The notes below the pieces were generated by a model. The model saw only the letters and a program-made list of their open reading frames with translations, had not been told where the DNA came from and made no database searches. Source: CAZCAC01 sp964496575 (GTDB taxonomy: Bacteria; Planctomycetota; UBA1135; GCA-002686595). From it: a DNA stretch of 64,000 bases. The translations under genes were made by a program, and so were the position numbers. Shown here piece after piece: positions 44,093-54,987 of this stretch. The number at the start of each line of letters is the position of its first letter. Positions within the stretch are counted from its first letter, which is position 1. The DNA is taken from assembly GCA_964496575.1 (NCBI GenBank), contig CAZCAC010000009.1:1-64000 (forward strand), given 5' to 3'.

Positions 44093-47000
44093 CTACTGAC
44101 GTCGGACGATCTCGTCCCCCTCGATGCGCAACCCCAGCCGAGGCTCCCAGATTCGACGCAGCTCGGTCGCGTCTCCCTCCAGCCGGACCTCACCGGGATC
44201 GTCGAAGTCGAGGATGGTGAGCCGGGCGGGCTTCTTGTCCATCCGAACGCCGACCACGACGCGCCCGTCGTCGAGGAAGCGAGCGGGGTTCGCGATCTCG
44301 TTTCCTCTGGGCCGCCGGCGCGTGCCGAGCGGGCGGACCTCGCCGTCCTCGATCTCCAGCAGGGTGACGTAGACGGAGTCGAAGACCAGCAGGCGGTTTC
44401 CGGAGGGATCGAAGGGGCCGGGCCGGACCGTGCTCCCGTGGATGCCGAAGGGCCCCGCGACCCGCTCGCCGCTTCCGACGTCGTAGGTGGAGTAACCGTC
44501 CTCGTCGAGGACGACCAGGCGATCCGAGCGCCCGCCGAACTGCAGCGACTTCACGTTCTTCCCGACGCGACATGGTGGACCGCACGCTCGCCAGTCCTCC
44601 AGTCGCCAGACGGTGACCGAATCATCCCGGTGCACGACGGCGAGGCGCGTCCCCGTGCGGTCGAAGGCCGCGTGGGTCACCCCTGGATCGACCGCCACGG
44701 AGAGTCCGCTCAGGTGGGTGGAAAGGCGCGCGATCGGCTCTTCCGTCTCGGTGTACCAGAGCTCGAGTGAGCGATACGGGACGATCACGGCCGAGAGGTC
44801 GCCTTCGGGTGAGCGGGCGAGCACCCTGCGTTTCCGGTTCACGTCCTCCAGGGGATCGTCGACCGGCGGGTCGGCCCACGAGAGCGGAAGGACCTCGTCG
44901 ACCTGGCGACCGCACGCGAGCGCCATCCGCTTGCCGGTGGAGTCGAGGAGGAGGTGCGTCACCTCCCCTGGCACGACGATGGGGTCTCCGCGAGCGGCGC
45001 CGGACTCCGAGTCCAGCAGGTGGATCTCGTCGCCCTCAAGAGGCTCCACCCTCTCCCTCGCGATCGCGAGCAGCTTCGAGCCGGCGTGCCACGTGAGCAC
45101 CCGGGAGTCGGCGTACCAGGCGAGCGGACTCTCTTCGCTGCAATCGATCGTGACCTGCGTCGGAGGAGCTCCAGAATCCGGCGACCAGGTTCGAACCTGC
45201 ACCGGGTCTTCGTCGTAATCCGACTGCAGCCAGAGCAGCCCGGCCCCATCGCTGCCGAAAAGGACCCACGTGTTGGAGTCCACTCCCTCCGCTTTCGTCT
45301 CGGCGAGCACTTCACCCGCGCGCGTATCCACGAGGAGCACTCGACCGTCACCGACGCAGGCGACGCGGTGCCCCTCGGGATCGAGCCGTGCGAGGGCGGT
45401 GTCCTCGGGGGCCGACACGATGGAGAGCCTCCTCCAGGAATCCAACGATCTCCGCGAGATCACCCAGGCGTCCTCATACACGTCCCTGTAGACCAGCTCG
45501 CTCCCAGCCGTCAGCACGGCGGGCCACCACTCGCCGTAGCCGAGATGTACCGTCGTGCCGCTCGCCAGGTCCCAGCAGCGGAGCAGCAGGCCCGAGGCGA
45601 CCAGTCGGTCTCCTCGCCAGGTCACAGCAGCCTCGTCCCACTGCCGCAGCGGGTCGCCGATCCGCTCTCCGTCGGGGCTCCACAGGTCGATCTCGCCATT
45701 CTCCCACGAGACGGCGAGGCCCTCCCCCTCGCGATCGAAGGCGAGACCCCAGACGCGGCCCCCGCGCTGGAGCTCGCGGATCTCTCCGGTCTCGAGCTCG
45801 ACGAGCAGGACGACGCTCTCGCGGCGGGACACGACCGCGCCGTCCGCCGTCTCCTCGAAGCGCGACTCGACGAAAGCCGGCGGTGGCGTGGGCCGGTCAC
45901 TCTTCGCCACGTCCCAGACCCGCACCAGCCCGCCCTCGTTGGCGGTGGCCACGGCGGGATCGTCGCGCGCGAACGCGGCGTGGTGGGCCGGCATCCCGTG
46001 CAGCAGCGGCGGTCCGATCGGAACCCCGGTCTCCGTGTCCCAGATCCGCAGCGTGTCACCGAGGCCCCCCAGCGCGCACCGCGTGCCATCCGGGCTGAGG
46101 TCGTCCGGCGCGGTGTGGTACTTCTCTCGCCAGCCGTCGTCGAGGTCGTCCCTCCAGCGTGGAGCGCTCCGGGCGATCCCACCGTCGAAGTCCCAGATGC
46201 AGACCTCGGCCCAGTCGGAGGCGACGAGCGCGCCGTCGTCGCGGAAGACGAGCTGCTTGTCGCAGAAGCCGAAGGGTAGTGGTGGCGAGATCGCCTCGCC
46301 GGTGGCGGTCGAGAAGAGCTGCGCTCCCTCGCGGACCCCTGCGGCCAGTCGCTCACCATCGTGATCGAAGGCGAAGGGCCATGTACCGTCGATCGATCGC
46401 AAGCCATCCTCCCTGGACCAGAGGTAGATGCCAAAACGTTCTCCTTCGTCCAGGGAGTAGCACGCGGCGAAGAACTTCCCGGTGGGATCGAAGGTCGAAT
46501 CGTAGAACCAGCAGTCCCCGACGGGGACCGGGCCGGCGAGGGGGCTCCCGCAGTGAAGGTCCCAGAGAGTCAACCAGTCGCCGTGGTCCTGCGCTTCACC
46601 CCGGTCGATCGTCGCCAGAAGCCGGCCGGTTGGATCGGGGAGAGCCAGGTTGATCCACGTCTCCGGTGCGGTGTGCACCTCGCCCACCAGCCGGCCGGTC
46701 CGGGCGTTGCGCAGCGTGGCGGTGTTGCCCAGCACGCTCGCCAGGAAGCGCCCGTTCTCCGAGAAGCGCGGGTCGAATCCCTCCGCCTCCCACAGCAACA
46801 CTCCGGTCCGCGCATCCCACATCCTCAGCGATCCATGTGAGGTCCTGGTCGAGAGCAGGCTCCCGTCGGCGTTGAGCTCGAGCTCACGGAGACCTCTCGC
46901 CTCGTCGTGCCTCACCGTCACCCGCAGCCGCTCGCGGGTCGTGGCGAGCCGCCCGAGCTCGCGCCGGCGCCGGTCGCTCTCCTCCAGCTCCAGCGCGCGG

Positions 47001-47149
47001 AGCCACGCGAGCATCTCGGCGTCGGTGTCGAAGCTCGCCCCGGATTCGAGGGCCACGCGATCCCAGTCCGCGGCGGTGCGGGGCTCCGACGCCGATTCCT
47101 GGGCGGGAGGGATCGGAGTCAGGGACAGGAGGAGCGAGGCGAGGAGCAT
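44093..47149 (-). CDS. Large exported WD40-type beta-propeller protein
   Basis: 1018 residues from the ATG at 47149, which opens with a signal-like segment MLLASLLLSLTPIPPAQ. The frame continues 800 bp upstream but there it is antisense to a transporter. The chain is made of WD40-like blades throughout (ADGSLLSTRTSHGSLRMWDA, SPDGTRCALGGLGDTLRIWD, AAFARDDPAVATANEGGLVR, AFDREGEGLAVSWENGEIDL), enough for two propellers. A short helical stretch (AEMLAWLRALELEESDRRRR) precedes them. No kinase or sigma domain is attached, unlike many WD40 proteins of these bacteria. It probably acts as a protein-binding scaffold outside the cytoplasm. Divergent from the AbgT-like gene, 72 bp apart. Confidence 0.82.
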   Translation of the reverse strand: MLLASLLLSLTPIPPAQESASEPRTAADWDRVALESGASFDTDAEMLAWLRALELEESDRRRRELGRLATTRERLRVTVRHDEARGLRELELNADGSLLSTRTSHGSLRMWDARTGVLLWEAEGFDPRFSENGRFLASVLGNTATLRNARTGRLVGEVHTAPETWINLALPDPTGRLLATIDRGEAQDHGDWLTLWDLHCGSPLAGPVPVGDCWFYDSTFDPTGKFFAACYSLDEGERFGIYLWSREDGLRSIDGTWPFAFDHDGERLAAGVREGAQLFSTATGEAISPPLPFGFCDKQLVFRDDGALVASDWAEVCIWDFDGGIARSAPRWRDDLDDGWREKYHTAPDDLSPDGTRCALGGLGDTLRIWDTETGVPIGPPLLHGMPAHHAAFARDDPAVATANEGGLVRVWDVAKSDRPTPPPAFVESRFEETADGAVVSRRESVVLLVELETGEIRELQRGGRVWGLAFDREGEGLAVSWENGEIDLWSPDGERIGDPLRQWDEAAVTWRGDRLVASGLLLRCWDLASGTTVHLGYGEWWPAVLTAGSELVYRDVYEDAWVISRRSLDSWRRLSIVSAPEDTALARLDPEGHRVACVGDGRVLLVDTRAGEVLAETKAEGVDSNTWVLFGSDGAGLLWLQSDYDEDPVQVRTWSPDSGAPPTQVTIDCSEESPLAWYADSRVLTWHAGSKLLAIARERVEPLEGDEIHLLDSESGAARGDPIVVPGEVTHLLLDSTGKRMALACGRQVDEVLPLSWADPPVDDPLEDVNRKRRVLARSPEGDLSAVIVPYRSLELWYTETEEPIARLSTHLSGLSVAVDPGVTHAAFDRTGTRLAVVHRDDSVTVWRLEDWRACGPPCRVGKNVKSLQFGGRSDRLVVLDEDGYSTYDVGSGERVAGPFGIHGSTVRPGPFDPSGNRLLVFDSVYVTLLEIEDGEVRPLGTRRRPRGNEIANPARFLDDGRVVVGVRMDKKPARLTILDFDDPGEVRLEGDATELRRIWEPRLGLRIEGDEIVRRQ

Positions 47150-47221
47150 GCTCGTGTGCGGTGAGAAGGTCCCTGGCACCGTACCCGTACCGTCTCTATT
47201 GCGCCAGCGGCCCCTCCACGC

Positions 47222-48496
<1,275 letters not shown>

Positions 48497-48501
48497 GTGC
48501 G

Positions 48502-50160
48502 TCAGGGCGTGAATCCGACCTCGATGGTGTTCGACAGGTTGAATCCACTCCCGCACGGACCCGAGGGGTCGCGGTACCAGAGCTGGAAGTGCCAGCTCTC
48601 GCCGGGATCGATCGCCCCGGATCCGAGGGAAGCGGTGGACGCGGCGATCCCCGGGCCCAGCACCATTTGACCCTCGATCCCCGTCGACGACGCCCCGAGT
48701 CGGAACAACCCAACATCGCCGCGATCGATGCAGCCGAGTCCGTCGCCGAAGGGAACGGCCCGCGGATAGGCGCCCATGTGGAACACGGCGAGCTGTTGCG
48801 GCGGCAAGTCGACGACCGTCAGGGTGAGGTCGTCGGAGCTCACCGTACTCGAGCCGCACGAGTAGAGGCGCGCCCCGACTCCGATCGAGCTCGCGCATCC
48901 GCCGGTCGTGTCGTCGTTGCTGCACGGACACCCGTGCCCCGGACAGCCGGGGCGAATCCCCGTAGGCAGCTCGAAGAAGGTGGCCATTCCGGCGAGAGCA
49001 TCGACGCCGCCAGTCGCCCACGGCGAGGTGACCAGCACTCCGTTGGGGTGGATGGCCACTCCTTCGCCGGTGCGGATGTCGGCCTTCAACTCCCCGGCGA
49101 TGAGCTTGACCGAGTGCCGCCACCCGCCGCCCGTGAAGTCGAAGACGTACGCGGCGCCGGCGTTCATTGCACCCTCGTCGTCGCGCACCGACCCGACGAG
49201 AAGGCGGTCACCGCGCAAGGTGAGGCGGAAGCCGAAGTAGTCCGCCAGCTCCCCATCGGTCGCCCGCAGCTTGTGCGTCCGCGCCCAGCCCGAGGCCCCT
49301 CGCTCGTAGATGTACACCGACCCCGGCCCACCCAGCTCTTCGGGCGCACCGATGGCCACGCGCCCCTGGTCGACGGCGAGGCCGCTGCCGAACTGGTCGC
49401 GGTTGCCCGCGACGTCACCGGTCAGCTTGGCCACCTCGACCCAGGAGCCGGCGAGTCGCTCGAAGATGTACACCGCGCCCTGCTTGCCCGGGCCCGCCCA
49501 GATGGCGGAGATCGCCAGAAGATCCGCTTCGGTCCGGACTGTCGATCCGAATCTCGCCGCGGCTTCCGGATCGCTCGCCACCAGGTGATCGGTGATCACC
49601 CAGCCATCCGGACTCTGAGTCCACTCGTGCACGGCCCCCGCCTCGAAGAGGACCTCCGACTCCTTCGGAGTCGCGACGTACGCCCGATCGCCGTCGAGTT
49701 CGACCGCCACGGCGTACACGTCGTTGTCCGCGGGCGAAGGGTTGCGCAGCATCGCCGTCAGCTCCCACCACCCCGAACTGGTGCGGTCGTAGACGTACGC
49801 GGGTCCGCTGTCGATTCCCAGGTGCGCGTAGGCTCCGATCAACAGCCGATCGCCGGAGATCGACGAGGACTTGCCGAAGATCGAGTTGCTGAGGCCGGCG
49901 GGCGGCGTGAGCTGCTGGCGTTCGATCCAGCGCCGGCCGACGCGCTCGTAGACGTACACCGTGCCCTTGCCGATCCCTGGCGTCTGGTCGCGGTTGGAGG
50001 AGATCAGCATCAGGTCGTCCTCGAGGGAGACGACGTAGCCGAACCAGTCGCTGTAGCCGCCGGCGGGGTCGTTCAGGAGCTGCAACGGGCACTGTGCGAC
50101 GGCCCTCCCCGCGAAGGAAAGCGAGAGCAGCAGGAGCGGAATCAGAGAAGTCCTGTTCAT
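48502..50160 (-). CDS. Secreted FG-GAP/integrin-like repeat protein with C-terminal Cys-rich WYRDP module
   Basis: 552 residues from the ATG at 50160. Signal peptide MNRTSLIPLLLLSLSFAGRA. About seven repeats of some 50 residues follow, of the type DWFGYVVSLEDDLMLISSNR, SIFGKSSSISGDRLLIGAYA and DQFGSGLAVDQGRVAIGAPE, each followed by a YVYER-like strand. This is the FG-GAP pattern of a seven-bladed propeller. From about residue 405 the C-terminal module starts with RPGCPGHGCPCSNDDTTGGC and ends with FQLWYRDPSGPCGSGFNLS, EVGFTP. It shares this module with the protein at 26947-27825. Probably exported and surface-exposed. It converges with the AbgT gene, 5 bp apart. Confidence 0.85.
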   Translation of the reverse strand: MNRTSLIPLLLLSLSFAGRAVAQCPLQLLNDPAGGYSDWFGYVVSLEDDLMLISSNRDQTPGIGKGTVYVYERVGRRWIERQQLTPPAGLSNSIFGKSSSISGDRLLIGAYAHLGIDSGPAYVYDRTSSGWWELTAMLRNPSPADNDVYAVAVELDGDRAYVATPKESEVLFEAGAVHEWTQSPDGWVITDHLVASDPEAAARFGSTVRTEADLLAISAIWAGPGKQGAVYIFERLAGSWVEVAKLTGDVAGNRDQFGSGLAVDQGRVAIGAPEELGGPGSVYIYERGASGWARTHKLRATDGELADYFGFRLTLRGDRLLVGSVRDDEGAMNAGAAYVFDFTGGGWRHSVKLIAGELKADIRTGEGVAIHPNGVLVTSPWATGGVDALAGMATFFELPTGIRPGCPGHGCPCSNDDTTGGCASSIGVGARLYSCGSSTVSSDDLTLTVVDLPPQQLAVFHMGAYPRAVPFGDGLGCIDRGDVGLFRLGASSTGIEGQMVLGPGIAASTASLGSGAIDPGESWHFQLWYRDPSGPCGSGFNLSNTIEVGFTP

Positions 50161-50248
50161 GTTGCGGCGGCGCGGATTCCCGCGCCCGACTCCATCTTCA
50201 CCGCGGACGGTGATCCCCGCGATACGGAACCACGGCAAAAGGTACCTC

Positions 50249-51769
50249 TTACAGTTTGCGCAGCATCACCTTCGCGTTCTCGTTGGTGGGATCGAGCTCC
50301 AGCGACCTCCGGTAGCTCTTCGCGGCCAGCTCCCGCTCCCCGAGAAAGAAGTACCCTTCGCCGAGGCTGTCGTGGAGGTTGGCCGACTCGGGGTGCAGCT
50401 CGACCGCCAGCTGGAAGATACCGACGGCCACATCGGTGTGTCCCCAGAAGTAGAGGAACTGGTAGCCGAGGCGATTCAGGGTCTCCTCGCGAAGCAACGC
50501 GCAATCGGGAAAGGACTCGCGCGCCTCGCGCACCGCCGCGGTGGCGGCGGCGATCCCCTCGGTGAAGACCTGGTTGACGAACATCTCCTCCGTCGGCGGG
50601 TTCGGTTGCGCGGAGTGGTGCGCGACCGTGAAGGGCATCGCCGCCGGCAGCACCACGTCGGCGGGATCTTCATCGAGGAATGCCCGCGCGTCCTCGTCAC
50701 CCAGGAGGTAGGCCTCGAAGAAGCGCACGATGTAGCGGCGAAACGCCTCGTGCTTCAGCCGCGGACGCCCTTGCGCCTCCGGCCAGTAGCCGATCACGGC
50801 ACGCTTGTTCTCGACCAACGCGAAGGAGGTGAAGTCGGTGTGACGCATCCCCTCGATCAGGACCAGGAAGCGCTCCGCGTGCACTGCGGTCTCGAATAAC
50901 GAGCCCTTCGCCAACGGGTCCGGCACCGCTTCCCTCCGCGTCAGGTGCATCCACGGAATGCGCAGGCTCGAGGGATCGTAGTGCGGGGAGCTCGCCGGGA
51001 TGCCGCTCGGGTGCGCGTAGAGAATCCCCGCGTCCATGCTGACGAAGGCGTCGACGTCGGAGTTGCGCATCGCCAGGATCAGTCCACTCATCCCTCCCAT
51101 GTCGAAACCGAGCAACCCCAGGCGCTGCTGGTCGACGGTTCGCATGGTGCGAACGCGAGCGACCACGCACTCCAGATCGCGCACCGCCGTCTCGAGGTCG
51201 ACGTCGTCGAGGTGGACCAGGCGGGAGCGGGTTCCGATCAGTGGGCAGGTCGCCACCACGAAACCGAAGCTGGCCAGGTGCTCGCAGAGGAACGCGTGCG
51301 ATATCGGCGATTCGTAGTAGAGTCCCTGCGCGAAGACGACCAGCGGGTGCGGCCCGTCCGCGAAGGGCGCATCTTCGAAAGCGTGGGTCGGTTGCGCGAG
51401 CCACACCTGCAGGCGTTCGGTCGACAGCGAGTGAGCCAGCGGCCCCGCGGCGAAGTCACCCACGCTCGTCTGCCGCGCCTCGACGGCTCGCGGCCAGAAG
51501 TCGGTGTCCATCAACTCCGCGTACCTCGAGAATGTGACCGGCCCTTCCTTCGTCTTCTCCTTGGCCGGGTACCAGACGTAGATCCGCAGGGGACGCGCGC
51601 TCGGGAGCCCCGCGGCCTTCCCCCACCGCGGACCCTCACGGGTCGGATCCTCCGTCTCGATCAGGTGGAAGCCGACCTCGAACGGTCCCGGCGGGTCCGC
51701 GCGGGAGACTGGCGACCCCGGGGCGATCCAGAAGACGAAGCAGGAGACGACGCTCAGGAGAGATCTCAT
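50249..51769 (-). CDS. Exported alpha/beta hydrolase with Asp at the nucleophile elbow and C-terminal TPRs
   Basis: 506 residues from the ATG at 51769 (GAGGGG 4 nt upstream). Signal segment MRSLLSVVSCFVFWIAP. The hydrolase core spans about 25-340: HPLVVFAQGLYYESPISHAF strand and oxyanion region, nucleophile elbow RLGLLGFDMGGMSGL. The elbow reads G-F-D-M-G, so Asp223 stands where Ser is usual in this dienelactone-hydrolase/PAF-acetylhydrolase-like group. A catalytic His may be in EGMRHTDF. The last 120 residues form TPR-like helices (LNRLGYQFLYFWGHTDVAVG, LHDSLGEGYFFLGERELAAK). Asp nucleophiles occur in haloalkane dehalogenases and epoxide hydrolases, but the rest does not resemble those. Confidence 0.8.
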   Translation of the reverse strand: MRSLLSVVSCFVFWIAPGSPVSRADPPGPFEVGFHLIETEDPTREGPRWGKAAGLPSARPLRIYVWYPAKEKTKEGPVTFSRYAELMDTDFWPRAVEARQTSVGDFAAGPLAHSLSTERLQVWLAQPTHAFEDAPFADGPHPLVVFAQGLYYESPISHAFLCEHLASFGFVVATCPLIGTRSRLVHLDDVDLETAVRDLECVVARVRTMRTVDQQRLGLLGFDMGGMSGLILAMRNSDVDAFVSMDAGILYAHPSGIPASSPHYDPSSLRIPWMHLTRREAVPDPLAKGSLFETAVHAERFLVLIEGMRHTDFTSFALVENKRAVIGYWPEAQGRPRLKHEAFRRYIVRFFEAYLLGDEDARAFLDEDPADVVLPAAMPFTVAHHSAQPNPPTEEMFVNQVFTEGIAAATAAVREARESFPDCALLREETLNRLGYQFLYFWGHTDVAVGIFQLAVELHPESANLHDSLGEGYFFLGERELAAKSYRRSLELDPTNENAKVMLRKL

Positions 51770-51873
51770 GACACCCCTCGGTGGCAAAGCCGCGGTTCGC
51801 GATGGACGAGGCGATTGTAGCCCTCACCCGGAACGAGACGCATACCCCCGGAGTTCGGCTTGTGTCTCCCGGT

Positions 51874-52362
51874 TCAACCATCCGGTTCGGTCAGCCTGCC
51901 GACCGTCGCCTCGAGCAGCGAGATCAGATCGCGCGGCGCGACCTCCACCTGGAGTCCCCGGAGCCCGGCGCTGACGAAGACGGTCTCGAGCCCCTCGATC
52001 GCGCCGTCGACGAAGACCGGCAGGGCGCGCTTCTGACCGAAGGGACTGATCCCGCCGAGCGAGTAGCCGGTGAGGCGCTCGGCGGTGGCCCGATCCACCA
52101 TCTGGGCCCGCTTGCCCCCCACGGCCGCCGCCAGCCGTTTGAGCGAGAGGGAGCGGTCGGTCGGCACGATCGCCACCACCGGCTCCCGGCCCACCTGGGC
52201 GACGAGAGTCTTGAACAGCCGCCGGGCGGGGATCCCCAGCGCGGCCGCCACCGACTCGCCGTAGGTCGCCTCCTCGCTCGTCACCTCGTACGAGTGAACG
52301 GTGAAGGCGACCCCCCGCCGGGCCAGGAGCAGCGTCGCCGGGGTGTTCCGCGGGGCGGCCAT
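51874..52362 (-). CDS. ybaK: YbaK-type Cys-tRNA(Pro) deacylase
   Basis: 162 residues, full length for the family. Signature segments are NTPATLLLARRGVAFTVHSY, FKTLVAQVGREPVVAIVPTD, KRLAAAVGGKRAQMVDRATA (the invariant Lys), LTGYSLGGISPFGQKRALPV and VFVSAGLRGLQVEVAPRDL. It clears prolyl-tRNA mischarged with cysteine in the cytoplasm. Its start lies 2 bp after the stop of the DUF6265-like gene upstream, so the two are probably co-transcribed. Confidence 0.95.
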   Translation of the reverse strand: MAAPRNTPATLLLARRGVAFTVHSYEVTSEEATYGESVAAALGIPARRLFKTLVAQVGREPVVAIVPTDRSLSLKRLAAAVGGKRAQMVDRATAERLTGYSLGGISPFGQKRALPVFVDGAIEGLETVFVSAGLRGLQVEVAPRDLISLLEATVGRLTEPDG

Positions 52363-52364
52363 CC

Positions 52365-52859
52365 CTACCGCTCGAGCTCGAAGGTCTCGACCTTCTCGCT
52401 ACCGCCGTGCGGGTCCGAGAGGGTGATCACCAGCCCGTCCTCGGCGACCCGCTCGTACACGATCCTCGTCGGGTAGTCCTTCTCGCGGTTCTCGAAGACC
52501 GTCCGCCGCGCCTTCGGATCGTGCGCCGAGAGCTCGAGGCCGGTCGCCCGCTTCCCGCCGGGAAAGGGCGACATCACGATCCTCCCGTCGCGGACCTCGA
52601 ACACCTCGAACTCGTAGAACACCTCCTTCTCGTCGCGATAGAGCCGGCTGTGACCGAGGATCCGGCCGCCGGCCGGAGTGCTGTAGTGGGCCTCGAAACG
52701 CCCTCCCCACGCCTCGCCGCTCCAGGTCCCGGCGAGCCATTCCATCCTCTTCAGCTTCTCGAGCGGCAGATCCGGTTCGGCCTCGCCCTGCGATCGCATC
52801 GTCGGGAACACGGAGATGAAAGCGAGGAGGAGCAGAGATGAGAGTGGAATCTGGAGCAT
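52365..52859 (-). CDS. Exported lipocalin-like protein (DUF6265 type)
   Basis: 164 residues from the ATG at 52859 (GGAGG 7 nt upstream). Signal peptide MLQIPLSSLLLLAFISVFP. The mature part starts with MEWLAGTWSGEAWGGRFEAH and runs through the beta-rich segments GGRILGHSRLYRDEKEVFYE, RDGRIVMSPFPGGKRATGLE and RIVYERVAEDGLVITLSDPH. This is the pattern of DUF6265/DUF1579-like single-domain beta-barrels. Ligand and function unknown. First gene of a two-gene unit with ybaK. Confidence 0.8.
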   Translation of the reverse strand: MLQIPLSSLLLLAFISVFPTMRSQGEAEPDLPLEKLKRMEWLAGTWSGEAWGGRFEAHYSTPAGGRILGHSRLYRDEKEVFYEFEVFEVRDGRIVMSPFPGGKRATGLELSAHDPKARRTVFENREKDYPTRIVYERVAEDGLVITLSDPHGGSEKVETFELER

Positions 52860-53573
52860 GTGACCAGCCCTCCTGAGCGAGTCGGGGAACGGGGGGAATC
52901 GATGGTACTGCCCTCTCCAGAATCGATCGAGGTGGCCCCGCAGCGGCACTCCGGAAGAGGGGCTCGGACGAAACGATCGGGGTGGGGCTGGCTGTCCCGG
53001 ATCTGCAACTAATTCGCTTCAGGTCGGGGCGAGGGCAGCCGATACCGCCGGAAGCATGGGGCGAATACCCCAGGCGATCCCCCGTGGTTCCCTCCTCACC
53101 TGCCAACCCCGCCTCCTACCGGGCTCCGGGCCCGGGGAACGTGGACCCGTCCCCCCATCCCCGATCGGGGAGAGCGTGCCCGTTCCCACGCCCCCGATCG
53201 ACGTCGAGCCGAGCCATCACCGGACCCCCTCCGGCGGAAGGGGGAGGGAGCGCCGGCGACGGGGCCACCGGCGCCGCCAGCGGATCCTGATGATCCTCCT
53301 GGCCATCACCATCATGGCGCTGGCCACCGTGGCCGCGAAGATCTGAGCGTGAGGCTCCAGCGACCGCTGGCCGGCGCTCAGCAACGGTTGAGGCTCCCCG
53401 GAGTGGCATCATTTGCGCTATCCTTGTGGCGTTCCGCCGCGGACGACGGCTTCGGCCAGGGCCAGGGCCCTCCACCGAGCCCGGAGACCGCGGCCGCTTG
53501 CCAGCTGCACCAGGATCCCCTCGGCCAAACCTCGCCCAAGGACGGGAGAAGGCCCGACTCGCCCCAGCGCTGA
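52860..53573. other. Long divergent intergenic region with one doubtful small ORF
   Basis: 714 bp between the divergent DUF6265-like and MBOAT genes. One plus-strand ORF at 53056-53346 (96 codons) has a Pro/Gly/Arg-rich front without protein character. It ends in a believable membrane helix RRRQRILMILLAITIMALAT before TGA. A short membrane peptide starting inside the frame is possible. A palindrome CCCCGATCGGGG lies near 53160. Otherwise nothing recognised. Promoters for both flanking genes should be here. Confidence 0.3.
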
Positions 53574-54983
53574 ATGGTCTTCACCTCCCAAGTCTTCCTC
53601 TTCTACTTCCTGCCGCTGGTGATCGGCGTGCTCTACGTCATGCCGACGAGAGCGCGGAACCTCTTCCTGTCGCTGGCCAGCTACGTCTTCTACGGGTGGT
53701 GGAGTCCGTGGTTCGTGACGCTGATGCTCAGCTCCACGATCATCGACTGGTTCTGCGGCAAGGCGATCACCGCCCCGGGAGCCAGTGAGCGGAAGCGCAA
53801 GGCCGGGGTCGCCGTCTCGGTGATCGCCAACCTCTCGCTCCTGGGCTTCTTCAAGTACTTCATCTTCGCCCAGGAGACCTTGAATCAGATGATCGAGGTC
53901 TTCGGAGGAGAGCCGACGGTCCTGCTGCAGATCGTCCTGCCGGTGGGCATCTCCTTCTACTCGTTCCAGTCGATGTCGTACTCGGTCGACCTCTACCGCG
54001 GTCAGGCGGAGCGGGCGAAGACCTTCATCGACTTCTGCTGCTACGTCTCGATGTTCCCGCAGCTGGTGGCGGGGCCGATCGTGCGCTACCGGGAGATCGC
54101 CGAGCAGCTGCACACCCGGCCTCAGCGCGGCGAGCTCTTCCACCTCGGCGTGTTGAACTTCGCCACCGGCTTCTCGAAGAAGGTGCTGATCGCAAACACC
54201 CTCGGCGAGGTGGCCGATCTCTGCTTCGGCGCCAGTGCGATGTCGCCGCACGTCGCCTGGTTCGGCGTCCTCGCCTACTCGTTCCAGATCTACTTCGACT
54301 TCTCCGGCTACTCGGACATGGCCATCGGCCTGGGACAGATGCTCGGGTTCCAGCTGCCGATCAACTTCCGCTCGCCGTATCGCGCGGACAGCATCACCGA
54401 CTTCTGGCGGCGGTGGCACGTCTCGCTCTCCTCCTGGTTGCGCGACTACCTGTACATCCCGCTGGGCGGGAACCGGAAGGGGATCCGGATCACCTACCGC
54501 AACCTGATGCTGACGATGCTGCTGGGCGGCCTCTGGCACGGCGCGCAGTGGACCTTCATCGCCTGGGGCGCGATCCATGGGATCTCGCTGGCCATCGAGC
54601 GGCTCGTCGGCAAGCGCCCCTTCTACGCCGGACTGGGGCGACCGGTGCGGGTGGGGATCACCTTCGTCCTGGTGCTCTTCTCCTGGGTGTTCTTCCGCTC
54701 CGAGGGGCTGGGGGCCTCGGTCGAGTACCTGGGCGCCATGTTCGGCGGACTCGGCAACGCCGCCTCCGGGGCGGTGCTGGCCGGACGCGTCTACCAGCCG
54801 CTCTACATCTTCATGATGCTCATCGCCGCCGTGCTGGTCTGGGGCGGCATGGAGACCCACCAGCTGGTCGAGCGCGCCAGGAAGAACGCGCCGCTCGCGC
54901 TCGGGATCTTCGCCCTGTTCCTGCTCTCGGTCGTGGCGATGTTCTCGCAGGCCGAGAACCCCTTCCTCTACTTCCAGTTCTAG
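53574..54983 (+). CDS. MBOAT-family O-acyltransferase (AlgI-like)
   Basis: 469 residues, usual length. The N-terminus MVFTSQVFLFYFLPLVIGVL is typical of AlgI-type proteins. Then come about eleven membrane helices, LPVGISFYSFQSMSYSVDLY, FPQLVAGPIVRY, FDFSGYSDMAIGLGQMLGF, RSPYRADSITDFWRRWHVSL (RWH) and the catalytic-His segment LLGGLWHGAQWTFIAWGAIH. It moves acetyl (or acyl) groups across the inner membrane to a periplasmic acceptor protein. The next two genes encode AlgJ/AlgX-like SGNH proteins, so together they O-acetylate an exported polysaccharide. No alginate synthesis gene is present, so the polymer is unknown. Confidence 0.95.
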   Translation: MVFTSQVFLFYFLPLVIGVLYVMPTRARNLFLSLASYVFYGWWSPWFVTLMLSSTIIDWFCGKAITAPGASERKRKAGVAVSVIANLSLLGFFKYFIFAQETLNQMIEVFGGEPTVLLQIVLPVGISFYSFQSMSYSVDLYRGQAERAKTFIDFCCYVSMFPQLVAGPIVRYREIAEQLHTRPQRGELFHLGVLNFATGFSKKVLIANTLGEVADLCFGASAMSPHVAWFGVLAYSFQIYFDFSGYSDMAIGLGQMLGFQLPINFRSPYRADSITDFWRRWHVSLSSWLRDYLYIPLGGNRKGIRITYRNLMLTMLLGGLWHGAQWTFIAWGAIHGISLAIERLVGKRPFYAGLGRPVRVGITFVLVLFSWVFFRSEGLGASVEYLGAMFGGLGNAASGAVLAGRVYQPLYIFMMLIAAVLVWGGMETHQLVERARKNAPLALGIFALFLLSVVAMFSQAENPFLYFQF

Positions 54984-54987
54984 TCCC

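Noticed and set aside
53404..53416. Sigma-54-like promoter TGGCATCATTTGC before the MBOAT gene
   Set aside because: Only 8 nt lie between GG and GC; the sigma-54 consensus needs 10.
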